Counted from the stretch's first letter, positions 24,517 through 33,597 are shown. The stretch is DNA of 64,000 nt from JACPLR01 sp041649295 (GCA_041649295.1 JBAZNI010000001.1:434001-498000); one strand, 5' to 3'. A program made the numbers and translations. The notes: generated from the letters alone by a model not told the origin.

Positions 24517-25812
24517 ATGAACATTAAAAATATTGAAATCGGAACAAGAGTTAAACTGCACACAAAACAGGGAGATTTTGAGTGTGTTGTTTTAGAAGCT
24601 CCTGAATCTGGAATAATACTTGCAAAACTTGATTCTGGATATAATATAGGAATAAAAGAAGAAGATATCCTTGATTTAAATGTTATTAAAGAAAAAGCTG
24701 AAAAAACTTCTAAAAAAATAGAGTTTAAAAAAATCACTCCAGATAAAAACCTGCCGAATATAGCGCTTGTTTCAACAGGAGGGACAATAAGCTCAAGATT
24801 AGATTATAAAACAGGAGGGGTTAAATGGCTTACAAATCCTGACGAGCTTCTTAATTTTTACCCTGAACTGCTTGGAATTGCAAACATAATAAAAGTTGAA
24901 ATGCCTTTTATGAAAGCAAGTGAGAATATGTCTTCAAAAGAGTGGAAAAAACTTTCAGATGTTGTTTCGAGATTATTAAATAATTCAAATGTGCAGGGGG
25001 TTATTGTTACCCATGGAACTGACTTTTTGCATTATTCTGCATCTGCCCTTGCATTTGCACTTAAAAACTTGAATAAGCCAGTTGTCTTAACTTATTCTCA
25101 AAGAAGTTCTGATAGAGCATCAAGTGATGCAAGATTAAATTTATTGTGCAGTGCAAGAGTTGCTGTTTCAGAAATTGCAGAAGTTATGTTAGTAGGGCAT
25201 GCTAATCTAGATGATGAGTTTTGCTATGCACTGCCTGCAACAAAAGTAAGAAAGATGCACAGCTCGAGGAGAGATACTTTTCGTCCTATAAATGCAAAAC
25301 CTATTGCAAAAGTCTGGGCAGATAAAATTGAAACATTAAAAAGTTATAATAAGAGAGACAATGGAAAGAAGGTTAAATTAGTAAATAAGTTTAGTGATAA
25401 AGTTGCTTTAGTTAAATTTTATCCAGGGCAAAATCCAGATATTCTTGAATACTATTTTAAACATGGCTATAAAGGAATTGTTCTTGAAACTTCTGGATTA
25501 GGGCATTTATTAACAGAAGGCAAAAATAACTGGATTCCTAAATTAAAAAAAGCAATAAAGGCAGGCATGATAATATGTGCGACTGCTCAGACAATTTACG
25601 GAAGTCTTAATCCCCTTGTTTATTCTGCTGGCAGAGAGCTGGAAAAAACAGGAATAATTTACCTTAAAGATATGCTTTCAGAAACAGCTTTTGTAAAACT
25701 TTCATTAGTATTAGGAAATCCAGTGTTTAAGAAGGACATTAAAAGAGCTATGCTGACTAATTTTGCAGGGGAATTTAATAACTGTCTCTACGAAGATGAA
25801 TTTTTGAATTAG
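24517..25812 (+). CDS. gatD: Glutamyl-tRNA(Gln) amidotransferase subunit D
   Basis: GatD is an L-asparaginase-like glutaminase that frees ammonia for GatE in the archaeal Glu-tRNA(Gln) to Gln-tRNA(Gln) pathway. The 431-aa protein has the N-terminal AnbD-like barrel (about 1-75), then ALVSTGGTISSRLD with the catalytic Thr, VTHGTDFLHYSA with the second Thr-Asp pair, and KVRKMHSSRRDTFRP. It lies close to gatE, with two unknown genes between. Confidence 0.96.
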   Translation: MNIKNIEIGTRVKLHTKQGDFECVVLEAPESGIILAKLDSGYNIGIKEEDILDLNVIKEKAEKTSKKIEFKKITPDKNLPNIALVSTGGTISSRLDYKTGGVKWLTNPDELLNFYPELLGIANIIKVEMPFMKASENMSSKEWKKLSDVVSRLLNNSNVQGVIVTHGTDFLHYSASALAFALKNLNKPVVLTYSQRSSDRASSDARLNLLCSARVAVSEIAEVMLVGHANLDDEFCYALPATKVRKMHSSRRDTFRPINAKPIAKVWADKIETLKSYNKRDNGKKVKLVNKFSDKVALVKFYPGQNPDILEYYFKHGYKGIVLETSGLGHLLTEGKNNWIPKLKKAIKAGMIICATAQTIYGSLNPLVYSAGRELEKTGIIYLKDMLSETAFVKLSLVLGNPVFKKDIKRAMLTNFAGEFNNCLYEDEFLN

Positions 25813-25897
25813 CCCTTTACCTACTTTCTTTAAAGGGTGTAACTTAATAGTAGTGGTAAATGGAAAGGTTTTTAAGTTTGATATACTTAGTGTTTTT

Positions 25898-26164
25898 ATG
25901 GAAGGACATATACCTCATAGCTTAGAAGGTATTTCTACTTTTGATAGTGAAACTCTTACTTTTTCACATTATACTTGCAATTCTCCTAAACAAGAAACTC
26001 TTGATAAACATGGAATTAAAGCAGTTGGTGATACATATGGTTGTGCAGATTCAAGAGAGGTATTAAAAATTCCTCTTAGATTATATTTAACTAAATTCCC
26101 TTTTGTAAAAGATAAAGCAGTTTTAAGATTAAATATGGAGCATTTAATAGCTCAACTTCCTTAA
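25898..26164 (+). CDS. Hypothetical protein, 88 aa
   Basis: No family is recognised. The frame opens at a GTG (25853), but a TTTTTAAG element (25868-25875) lies about 25 nt before ATG 25898, which starts MEGHIPHSLEG. It has two Cys and no TM. It separates gatD from gatE together with the next gene. Confidence 0.5.
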   Translation: MEGHIPHSLEGISTFDSETLTFSHYTCNSPKQETLDKHGIKAVGDTYGCADSREVLKIPLRLYLTKFPFVKDKAVLRLNMEHLIAQLP

Positions 26165-26220
26165 GTTATTATATAATTTATAATACAAAACTTAAAATAA
26201 TTCAAATACCTTAAAATAAT

Positions 26221-26757
26221 ATGAGAAATCTAACTTTAATGTACAACCAAACTGTAGGGCGAAATATCTTATTTGATGGTCCTAAAGACAGGAAAGATGA
26301 TAGATACAGAGTGATTGAAAGTGCTACTCTGAGCGAAATAATAGATGTAATCCCGAATAGACTTAAACGTTTTAATTCTGAAAAGCCTGTTGAGGTTTAT
26401 TTTGAAGGATATACAGAAGAACAGTGTAATGCATTAGAAAAAACTTTTAGTGTTAAACTTCCCCATGCTAGGTTTATAAGAGCTAATGTTGTAAGAGCAG
26501 TTAATATTGTTCACTTTCCAAATAGTAAAAAACATAGGTTATATGATGGACCAATTACTAATGGTACAAATCACGAATATGAAACACTTGATGAGCTTTT
26601 AGATAGTTTGCCGAGAAGCTTAGACTTTTTGGATAATACAAAGACCATTTGCGTTGGAATATATGAATACTCTCAAGATGACGCAATGCGAATTCAACTT
26701 AAGTTAAGCAGTGCATTAAAAGGAGTTAGGCTGCATTATGAAGAAGTGTCTGACTAG
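26221..26757 (+). CDS. Hypothetical protein with internal duplication, 178 aa
   Basis: Two halves of about 85 residues align by eye. ILFDGPKDRKDDRYRVIES...LSEIIDVIPNRLKRFNSEKPVEVYFEGYTEEQC matches RLYDGPITNGTNHEYET...LDELLDSLPRSLDFLDNTKTICVGIYEYSQDD. Each half has strand-turn-helix-strand-helix character, so a tandem alpha/beta domain is likely. The family is not recognised. Confidence 0.65.
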   Translation: MRNLTLMYNQTVGRNILFDGPKDRKDDRYRVIESATLSEIIDVIPNRLKRFNSEKPVEVYFEGYTEEQCNALEKTFSVKLPHARFIRANVVRAVNIVHFPNSKKHRLYDGPITNGTNHEYETLDELLDSLPRSLDFLDNTKTICVGIYEYSQDDAMRIQLKLSSALKGVRLHYEEVSD

Positions 26758-26797
26758 AACCCATTAATTTTATATATCCCTCCTTCTTTTGAAATTA

Positions 26798-28237
26798 ATG
26801 ACAGAAGAATTAGATTATAAGGAATTGGGAGTTAAATCTGGACTTGAAATACATCAGCAGTTAGATACAGAGAAACTATTTTGCAGTTGCCCTTCTGTTT
26901 TAAGAAGTGATAACCCTGATTTTACTTTTAAGAGGAAATTACATGCTATTGCTGGCGAGAGTGGGGAAGTAGATGAAGCTGTTAAACACGAAGCTTCTTT
27001 TGACAGAGAATTTATTTATCAGGGATATAATGACAGCACCTGCTTGATTGAATTAGATGAAGAGCCTCCGCATATGATTAATAATGAATCTTTAAAGATA
27101 GCAATTCAGATTGCCTTGCTTTTAAACTGTGAAATTCTTCCTGTTACACAAATAATGAGAAAGACAGTTATTGACGGCAGCAATACTGGAGGATTTCAGA
27201 GAACAGTTTTAATTGCGCAAAACGGATGGATTGAAACTTCTTTAGGAAAAGTTGGAATTCAGACAATTGGGTTAGAAGAAGATGCTGCGAGAACTATTGA
27301 AAAATCTGGTAACAGTGTTGTTTATAGGTTAGACAGACTGGGAATTCCTTTAGTTGAAATTGCAACTTCACCTGATATGAGTTCTCCTGAACAAATCAAA
27401 GAAGTTGCATTGCAAATTGGAGATATTCTTAGAAGCTGCAAAGTTAAAAGGGGAATTGGAACAATTAGACAGGATATTAATCTTAGTATTAAAAAACATC
27501 CAAGAGTTGAAATTAAAGGTTTTCAGGATTTGAAAATGTTTGTTCCTACTATTAATTATGAGATTAAACGCCAGATTGAAAATAAAAATGCAAAAAGCGA
27601 GGTAAGAAGGGCAACTCCTGAAGGTGGAACAGAATTTATGCGCCCGATGCCAGGAAGTGCAAGAATGTATCCTGAAACAGATTTGCCTTTGCTTAAAATC
27701 TCGAGGGACTTTATCAATGAAATTAAACACACTCTTCCTCAGCTTAGAAGTGATGTAAGAAAAGAACTTGGAAAACAGGGATTAAATGACGAATTAATTA
27801 ATTTGCTATTAAAAGAGGGAAAACTTGAAGAATTTAAATCTCTTTTAAATATAATTCCAGATACAAATTTAATTGCAAAAATGCTTGTTCTCTGGCCAAA
27901 GAATTTCTCAACAAAAACAGATATTTCAATTGAGGAAATAAAGGAAAGGGTAAGTTTAGATGTCATTGAAATTATTTTAAATGAATTAAAAAAAGAAAAA
28001 ATAACCAAGAATGATATACCAGATATTCTGCTTGAAGTTGCTAAGGGCAAGTCTGTTAAAGAGGCAATTTCAGTTGAAAAAGTTTCTAGCGACGAGTTAG
28101 AAACATTTGTTATTAAACTTATTAAAGAAAAACCTGGTTTAACTGCTGGCGGATATATGGGGATAATCATGGCTAAGTTTAAAGGCAAAGCTTCTGGAAA
28201 AGAAATTATGGATATTTTAAAGAAGCATGCAAAATAA
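26798..28237 (+). CDS. gatE: Glutamyl-tRNA(Gln) amidotransferase subunit E, without GAD insert
   Basis: GatE binds Glu-tRNA(Gln) and performs the kinase and amidation steps. Diagnostic segments are GVKSGLEIHQQLDTEKLFCSCPS, DEEPPHMIN, MRKTVIDGSNTGGFQRT, and LEEDAARTIE. The C-terminal YqeY-like tail ends PGLTAGGYMGIIMAKFKGKASG. At 479 aa it is about 140 shorter than usual: the AspRS-like GAD domain is missing, and the cradle continues directly through GTEFMRPMPGSARMYPETDLP. ATG 26798 is preferred to the TTG at 26789. Confidence 0.95.
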   Translation: MTEELDYKELGVKSGLEIHQQLDTEKLFCSCPSVLRSDNPDFTFKRKLHAIAGESGEVDEAVKHEASFDREFIYQGYNDSTCLIELDEEPPHMINNESLKIAIQIALLLNCEILPVTQIMRKTVIDGSNTGGFQRTVLIAQNGWIETSLGKVGIQTIGLEEDAARTIEKSGNSVVYRLDRLGIPLVEIATSPDMSSPEQIKEVALQIGDILRSCKVKRGIGTIRQDINLSIKKHPRVEIKGFQDLKMFVPTINYEIKRQIENKNAKSEVRRATPEGGTEFMRPMPGSARMYPETDLPLLKISRDFINEIKHTLPQLRSDVRKELGKQGLNDELINLLLKEGKLEEFKSLLNIIPDTNLIAKMLVLWPKNFSTKTDISIEEIKERVSLDVIEIILNELKKEKITKNDIPDILLEVAKGKSVKEAISVEKVSSDELETFVIKLIKEKPGLTAGGYMGIIMAKFKGKASGKEIMDILKKHAK

Positions 28238-28278
28238 GATATAATTAATTTTATAAACACCTTATTTCTAATTGGAAT

Positions 28279-29565
28279 ATGAAAAGGACTTATGTTAAAG
28301 ATGCTTTGAGTTCTAATGGCCTGGTTTTAGTTAAGGGGTGGGTGCATGATTCAAGGGATTTGAAAAAGATAAGGTTTATTGTTCTTAAAGATATCACAGG
28401 AGTTATACAAGTTACTGGGATTGATGGCAAAACAGATAAAAAAGTTTTTGATTTAATGGACAGCATTACACGAGAAAGCGCTGTTGAAATAATTGGGGAG
28501 ATTAAAGATTCTAAGCAAGCTCCTGGAGGAAAGGAAATACTTCCCAAGGAAATTAAAATTATTGCAGAAGCAGAATTGCCCTTGCCAATTGATGTTTCAG
28601 AATATAGCAAAACAGAATTGCCTAAGAGGTTAGATTACCGGTTTTTGGATTTACACAGAAAAAAAACTCAGGCAATTTTTAAAATTCAGTCAAATCTTTT
28701 GCAGGCATATAGAGATTTTATGATTAAAGAACAGGCAATTGAATGTCTATTCCCTTCTGTTATTGGGGGCAGCAGCGAGGGAGGAACAGATTTATTTTCA
28801 GTTAAATACTTTGAAAAAAAAGCATATCTAAGCCAGAGCTGTCAGTTATACAAGCAGATGCTTGCGTGTTCTATGGAAAAAGTCTTTGCAGTTTTTACTG
28901 TATGGAGAGCAGAGAAACATAATACAGTAAGACATTTAAATGAATCAAGGCAGATGGATTTTGAAATGTGTTTTGCAGATGATAAAGATGTTATGGATGT
29001 CCTTGGAAGATGTGTTCAGTATATTATAAAAGAGATAATTGAAAAAAATAAATCTGATTTAGATATTTTGGGGGTTAATTTAAAAATTCCTAAAATTAAA
29101 TATATTACATTTGCAGAAACTAATGAACTTCTTAAAAAAAATAAAGTGCATACAGAAAAGCATGATTTAACAGGAGAAGGCGAACAAAAGCTTAATGATT
29201 TGTTTCCCGATACAATTGTTTTTGTTCATGATTGGCCTTTGGCAGGAAAGCCATTTTATATAATGCCTAAAGATGGAAAAGAAAATGCTGAGTTAAGCAA
29301 TGGATTTGACGCAATTTATAATGGTATGGAAATAAGTTCTGGAGGGCAGAGAATACATATTCCAGATCTACTAATTAAAAGACTAAAGGCAAAAGGTTTA
29401 AATCCCAAAGATTTTAAATCTTATATAGACAGCTTTAGATACGGAGCACCTCCTCATGCTGGATGGGGTGTTGGTGTTGAAAGATTAACAATGCAAATTC
29501 TTGGATTAAAAAATATACGGGAGGCTGTTTTATTTCCAAGAGACAGGGACAGACTTAGTCCTTAA
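28279..29565 (+). CDS. aspS: Aspartyl-tRNA synthetase, probably non-discriminating
   Basis: The 428-aa class IIb synthetase has an OB-fold anticodon domain (1-105) and a catalytic domain with motif 2 (VWRAEKHNTVRHLNES) and motif 3 (GAPPHAGWGVGVERL). Published work on archaeal AspRS showed that Trp and Lys at two OB-fold positions restrict the enzyme to tRNA-Asp, and His and Pro relax it. Here GWVHDSRDL has His at residue 23, and APGGKEILP has Pro at 82, so charging of both tRNA-Asp and tRNA-Asn is predicted. gatC and gatA follow within 1.7 kb. Confidence 0.95.
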   Translation: MKRTYVKDALSSNGLVLVKGWVHDSRDLKKIRFIVLKDITGVIQVTGIDGKTDKKVFDLMDSITRESAVEIIGEIKDSKQAPGGKEILPKEIKIIAEAELPLPIDVSEYSKTELPKRLDYRFLDLHRKKTQAIFKIQSNLLQAYRDFMIKEQAIECLFPSVIGGSSEGGTDLFSVKYFEKKAYLSQSCQLYKQMLACSMEKVFAVFTVWRAEKHNTVRHLNESRQMDFEMCFADDKDVMDVLGRCVQYIIKEIIEKNKSDLDILGVNLKIPKIKYITFAETNELLKKNKVHTEKHDLTGEGEQKLNDLFPDTIVFVHDWPLAGKPFYIMPKDGKENAELSNGFDAIYNGMEISSGGQRIHIPDLLIKRLKAKGLNPKDFKSYIDSFRYGAPPHAGWGVGVERLTMQILGLKNIREAVLFPRDRDRLSP

Positions 29566-29593
29566 CCACAAAATAAAAAATAGGAGGTAAAAT

Positions 29594-29704
29594 ATGAAAA
29601 AGTTCGAAGATTTTGATGAGGAAGAGCTTGAAGACGACGACGATGATTTTGAAGACGACGACGAGCCAAAGGACAATGACGATGACGATTATGGAGATGA
29701 CTGA
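29594..29704 (+). CDS. Very acidic 36-aa protein
   Basis: The frame starts 5 nt after a TAGGAGGT Shine-Dalgarno (29581-29588) and reads MKKFEDFDEEELEDDDDD, then more Asp/Glu with a single Lys and Pro. About two thirds of residues are Asp or Glu. It is too short for a fold and is probably disordered. The strong ribosome-binding site argues that it is translated. It follows aspS by 28 nt and could belong to that transcript. Confidence 0.65.
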   Translation: MKKFEDFDEEELEDDDDDFEDDDEPKDNDDDDYGDD

Positions 29705-29753
29705 TTTTTAATTTTTTAGTTAAGTTTTTAACTCTTTCTTTACTTTATTTTTT

Positions 29754-30548
29754 ATGAAAATACTTGCGATTGGAGACCCTCATGGGGATTTACGTGCAAT
29801 TAGAAAAATTCCTTTATGGAATATTGATTTAATCTTATTAACTGGAGATTTAGGAAAGGCTAGTCTTGCAAGAGAAATGGCTTTTGAAAATATTCGGAGA
29901 AAGCAAAAAGGACTGCCTGAAAAAGAATATTCTCCGAGTGTGAAAAAGAAAGCATTTATGGAAGCGTATGATTCCAGCGTTAAACTTGTTAGATATCTTT
30001 CACAACATGCGCCTGTTTATACTATTTATGGAAATGTTGAGTCTACAAATCCAGAAATAAGAAAAGAATCTAAAAAAATTGGGTTAAAACTTCCATTTTT
30101 AACAGACAGATTAAATTCAATGAAGGGGGTGAGAGTTATTAATAATCGCGTTGCTAATTTTAACAAAGTTAGAATTGGAGGATTGCAATATTTTGTTGAT
30201 ACAAACTGGGTTAGAGAATTTAAACCTAAAGATTATAGAGAGTCTTTAGAGAGCTCGAGAGAACAAACTGATAAAGCTAAAAAAGTATTAAGGGGTTTTG
30301 GTAGTTTAGATATTTTAGTTTGTCATCAACCTCCTTATGGGGTTTTAGATAAAGTTACAGCAAAATTTGCTCCAGAACATTGGAAAGGCAAACATGCTGG
30401 CAGTAAGGTTATTTTAGATTATGTTAGAAAATATAAACCTGGTTATGTTTTGTGCGGACATATTCATGAAGGAGAAGGAAGTATGCAAGTTGGGAAAACA
30501 AAAGTTTATAATTTAGGTATGGGTGGTTACTGCATAATTGAAGGTTAA
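29754..30548 (+). CDS. Calcineurin-like metallophosphoesterase
   Basis: The 264-aa protein has the dimetal motifs in order: GDPHGD (7-12), LLTGDLG (30s), YGNVE (a variant of GNHE in which His is replaced by Val), VCHQPPYG and CGHIHEG. It hydrolyses a phosphodiester or phosphomonoester; the substrate is unknown. The missing GNH His normally stabilises the transition state, so activity may be altered. It is separated from gatC by one base. Confidence 0.88.
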   Translation: MKILAIGDPHGDLRAIRKIPLWNIDLILLTGDLGKASLAREMAFENIRRKQKGLPEKEYSPSVKKKAFMEAYDSSVKLVRYLSQHAPVYTIYGNVESTNPEIRKESKKIGLKLPFLTDRLNSMKGVRVINNRVANFNKVRIGGLQYFVDTNWVREFKPKDYRESLESSREQTDKAKKVLRGFGSLDILVCHQPPYGVLDKVTAKFAPEHWKGKHAGSKVILDYVRKYKPGYVLCGHIHEGEGSMQVGKTKVYNLGMGGYCIIEG

Positions 30549-30549
30549 C

Positions 30550-30816
30550 ATGGCATCATATTTGTGGAGAAAGCTAAGCGATAAGGAAAGAGAAGAAATT
30601 AAACATCAGGCTAAAAAAATAATGGATGATTTTGCTCTGACACTTGAAAAGCTTCCTGATATTCCTGAAGCACTTGTTGAAAGAGAAAAAGATGTTAGGG
30701 ATGAAAGTGAAGATGAAGTTTGTTCTGATAGCGATTTCAGGGATACAATGCTTAAAAATGCGCCAAAAGTTAAAGATGATTGCGTCTTAGCAGAAAAAGG
30801 AGCGTGGGTGGAATGA
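30550..30816 (+). CDS. gatC: GatC-like subunit of the Asp/Glu amidotransferase
   Basis: The 88-aa protein has the GatC pattern: an N-terminal helix (KLSDKEREEIKHQAKKIMDDF), a linker, VRDESE as the conserved R-D, then FRDTMLKNAPKVKDDCVLAEKGAW, matching the NAP motif and the C-terminal strand that wraps GatA. GatC tethers GatA to GatB. It overlaps the Nudix gene by ATGA, and gatA follows. Confidence 0.8.
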   Translation: MASYLWRKLSDKEREEIKHQAKKIMDDFALTLEKLPDIPEALVEREKDVRDESEDEVCSDSDFRDTMLKNAPKVKDDCVLAEKGAWVE

Positions 30817-31214
30817 AAATAATTGTTGCATCTGGACCAGTTATAATTGAAAATGGAAAACTATTAGTTGATAGAGATAATAAAGACGATTTTTATAAAA
30901 TTCCTGGAGGGACTATTGATGAAGATTTGTCTTTAGAAGATACGTGCAAGAGAGAAGTGAAAGAAGAAATTAATGGGGATATAGAGATAATTAAACCTTT
31001 AAACCCTATGGTAGTATGGAAAAATCAGCAGACCGGTGAGAGAATGATGGTGGTTCTTATTCATTATTCAGCAAAATTATTAAATAAAAATAAAATTAAA
31101 CCAATTTCTCCTGTTAGAGAAGTTATGTGGCTTGATATAAATGAGATTAAACAAGGCAAACATAATGTTGCAAACAATATTAAATTTTTAATTAAAAAAG
31201 GGGATATAAAATGA
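30813..31214 (+). CDS. Nudix hydrolase, 133 aa
   Basis: The Nudix box is complete: GGTIDEDLSLEDTC followed by KREVKEEING, with the REVKEE acidic cluster binding metal. It hydrolyses a nucleoside diphosphate linked to another moiety; the substrate is unknown. It overlaps gatC upstream and gatA downstream by ATGA, so it is locked into the amidotransferase operon. The start ATG 30813 lies inside the gatC stop region; the longer frame from 30780 is rejected. Confidence 0.9.
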   Translation: MKIIVASGPVIIENGKLLVDRDNKDDFYKIPGGTIDEDLSLEDTCKREVKEEINGDIEIIKPLNPMVVWKNQQTGERMMVVLIHYSAKLLNKNKIKPISPVREVMWLDINEIKQGKHNVANNIKFLIKKGDIK

Positions 31215-32563
31215 AAACATTTGAGAAACTTGAAAAAATAAAATCTGGAAAATTAAAAGCTGTTGATAATATCAAGCAGCTGTTAAATGCAATTGAAAAA
31301 GACAATCATAATGGCAAGAAGATTAATGCTGTTCTCTCTTTGAATAAAAATGCTTTAGCTGATGCAAAAAAAGTTGATGATAAAATTTCTAAAGGGCAAA
31401 AAACAGGAAGGTTAGCAGGATTAGGAATTATTATAAAATCAAATATCTGTGTTAAAGGTTTGGAATGCAACTGCGCCTCTAAAACTCTAGAGGGATGGAT
31501 AGCTCCTTATAATGCTGAGGTTATTAATAGAATTAAAAATGAAGACGGAATAATAATTGGAATGGCGAATATGGATGAGTTTGCATGCGGAGGAAGCGGC
31601 GAAACTTCTGCATTTGGCCCTTGTGAGAATCCTTCTGCATTAGGGTTAATTCCTGGCGGAACTTCAAGTGGAAGTGCAGCTTCAATTGCTGCAGGATTTG
31701 CAGATTTAACATTAGGAAGTGATACTGGAGGGAGTATAAGAAATCCCGCTTCACACTGCGGAGTTGTTGGTGTTAAACCAAGTTATTCTTTAGTATCAAG
31801 ATATGGATTAATTGATATGGCTATGAGTTTTGATCAGATTGGGCCTATAACCGGAGATGTTGAAAGCGCTACTTTATTATTAGATATAATCAAAGGGAGA
31901 GATGAAAAAGATTCCATAACTTTAGAAAGCGAAAAAATAAAATTAACAAAATTAAATAATATTTCGGTTGGAATTTTACCAAGTGTTTCAAGCAAGGAAG
32001 TTCAAAATTTAATTGATTCTAAAATTAGATTAGCATGTGAGAAATTTGGATGGGAAACTAAAAATATTGAATTAAAGCATATTGATTTGGCGATACAAAC
32101 CTATTATCCGATTGTTTATACTGAAGTTTTTTCAGGAACAAGAAAATTTGATGGAAGAAGATTCGGAAAAAAAATCGAGGATTCTTGCGGGCCTGAAGTG
32201 TTGAGAAGGATTCTTGGAGGGAGTGAAATAACAAAAGCAGAGTATGAAGGAAGATATTATAAAAAAGCTTTGCAAGTTAAGGAAATTGTAAAAAAAGAAT
32301 TTGCAAAAGCTTTTGATAAAGTCGATTGCATTATTATTCCGACAGTTCCTAGACTGCCACATAAACTTGGCTCGCAGATTTCGCCAGAAGAAATGTATTC
32401 TTATGATGTTCTTACAACTCCTGCAAATCTGGCAGAAATTTGTGCTGTTTCTATTCCTGCAGGAAAAATCTCTGGAATTCCAGTTGGAATTCAGATTCTC
32501 TGCAAAAAACTAGATGAAAGCAAAATGCTTAGCATTGCAAAAATGATTGAAGAAATTAGTTAA
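31211..32563 (+). CDS. gatA: Asp-tRNA(Asn)/Glu-tRNA(Gln) amidotransferase subunit A
   Basis: This 450-aa glutaminase subunit has the amidase signature with its Ser-Ser-Lys triad: the Lys in GIIIKSNICVKG, the cis-Ser in GSDTGGSIRNPAS, and the GGTSSGSAASIAAG stretch. With GatB and GatC it converts Asp-tRNA(Asn) to Asn-tRNA(Asn). gatB is not in the window. The gene starts inside the Nudix stop codon and ends 2 nt before the DHH gene. Confidence 0.96.
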   Translation: MKTFEKLEKIKSGKLKAVDNIKQLLNAIEKDNHNGKKINAVLSLNKNALADAKKVDDKISKGQKTGRLAGLGIIIKSNICVKGLECNCASKTLEGWIAPYNAEVINRIKNEDGIIIGMANMDEFACGGSGETSAFGPCENPSALGLIPGGTSSGSAASIAAGFADLTLGSDTGGSIRNPASHCGVVGVKPSYSLVSRYGLIDMAMSFDQIGPITGDVESATLLLDIIKGRDEKDSITLESEKIKLTKLNNISVGILPSVSSKEVQNLIDSKIRLACEKFGWETKNIELKHIDLAIQTYYPIVYTEVFSGTRKFDGRRFGKKIEDSCGPEVLRRILGGSEITKAEYEGRYYKKALQVKEIVKKEFAKAFDKVDCIIIPTVPRLPHKLGSQISPEEMYSYDVLTTPANLAEICAVSIPAGKISGIPVGIQILCKKLDESKMLSIAKMIEEIS

Positions 32564-32565
32564 AA

Positions 32566-33597
32566 ATGGAAAAAATATTTTCTAAAGAAGAAATTGCAAT
32601 GTTTAAAAAATTTATAAACAAAATTTATAAAAATGATAAGGTGGCTTTAGTGACTCATAATGATTTAGATGGAATTGTTTGTGCCAAAGTCGTTGAAAAA
32701 GTCATCAAGTGCAATTTGTTAAGATTTATCGATTATCCTGAGATAAGGGCGCCTTTTGTTAAAGAATTAAAAAAACATAAAATAAACAAGGTTATTTTCA
32801 CAGATATAAACATAACAGATAAAAAAATTTTGAAAGAAATTGAGAAGTTTGCTGAAATCTTAATTATTGACCATCATGTTAGTGAAGATTGGAATTCACA
32901 AAAAACTATTTTTTTAAATAAACACCATTATTGCGCAGCCTATTTATCTTATATTTTATTTTCAGAATTTGTAAATTTAGAGCAATTAGACTGGTTAGTT
33001 GCATGTGCGTGTTTAACTGACTGGGCTTATTCATATAATCGAGAATTTATGAAAGAAGTTTATGAAAAATATGGAGATAAATTTATAATTAAAAATGAGC
33101 TTGTTAAGAAACAGGGCAGGATGTATGAAACTGCTATTATCCTATCTTCTTCTTTAATTTATTTTTATGAGAATATAGAAAAATGCTACGGTTTAATTAC
33201 GGATAGTATCAATGATGTTAGAAAACTTAAAAAGTATCGTAATATAATACAAAAAGAAATTGACAGGGCAGTCACTAATTTTAATAATGAAAAAAAGATG
33301 TATGGAAAGGACGTATATTTCTGGAAGTTTAATCCAAATTATCCTATTAAGGCAATTGTGTCAACACTTGTTTCTTCTCAAGAGCATAATAAAACATTTA
33401 TTTTTGTCAGACCAAATAGAAGGTATATTAATATTTCTGCCAGAAGACAGGATAAAAAAATAAGTATGGTTGATTTGATGAAAAAATTAACTCAGGGATT
33501 AGAAGATTCTAATTGCGGAGGACATGTTCCTGCTGCCGGAGGAAATATTTTAAAAAAAGACTTCAAGAAGTTTAAGAAAAGGATTGAAGAGCTTTGA
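32566..33597 (+). CDS. DHH-family phosphoesterase, 343 aa
   Basis: The DHH domain has THNDLDGI (D33, D35), a TDIN strand near residue 80 and the DHH triplet at 102-104. The C-terminal DHHA1 domain ends with GGHVPAAGGNI. Relatives are nanoRNases, c-di-nucleotide phosphodiesterases or RecJ-like exonucleases; which one cannot be told. It follows gatA by 2 nt and is probably in the same operon. Confidence 0.85.
   Translation: MEKIFSKEEIAMFKKFINKIYKNDKVALVTHNDLDGIVCAKVVEKVIKCNLLRFIDYPEIRAPFVKELKKHKINKVIFTDINITDKKILKEIEKFAEILIIDHHVSEDWNSQKTIFLNKHHYCAAYLSYILFSEFVNLEQLDWLVACACLTDWAYSYNREFMKEVYEKYGDKFIIKNELVKKQGRMYETAIILSSSLIYFYENIEKCYGLITDSINDVRKLKKYRNIIQKEIDRAVTNFNNEKKMYGKDVYFWKFNPNYPIKAIVSTLVSSQEHNKTFIFVRPNRRYINISARRQDKKISMVDLMKKLTQGLEDSNCGGHVPAAGGNILKKDFKKFKKRIEEL

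Noticed and set aside
23419..28260. Long antisense ORFs inside gatD, gatE, aspS and similar genes
   Set aside because: They are shadow frames with low-complexity Ser/Phe/Ile/Leu composition typical of the complement of AT-rich genes.
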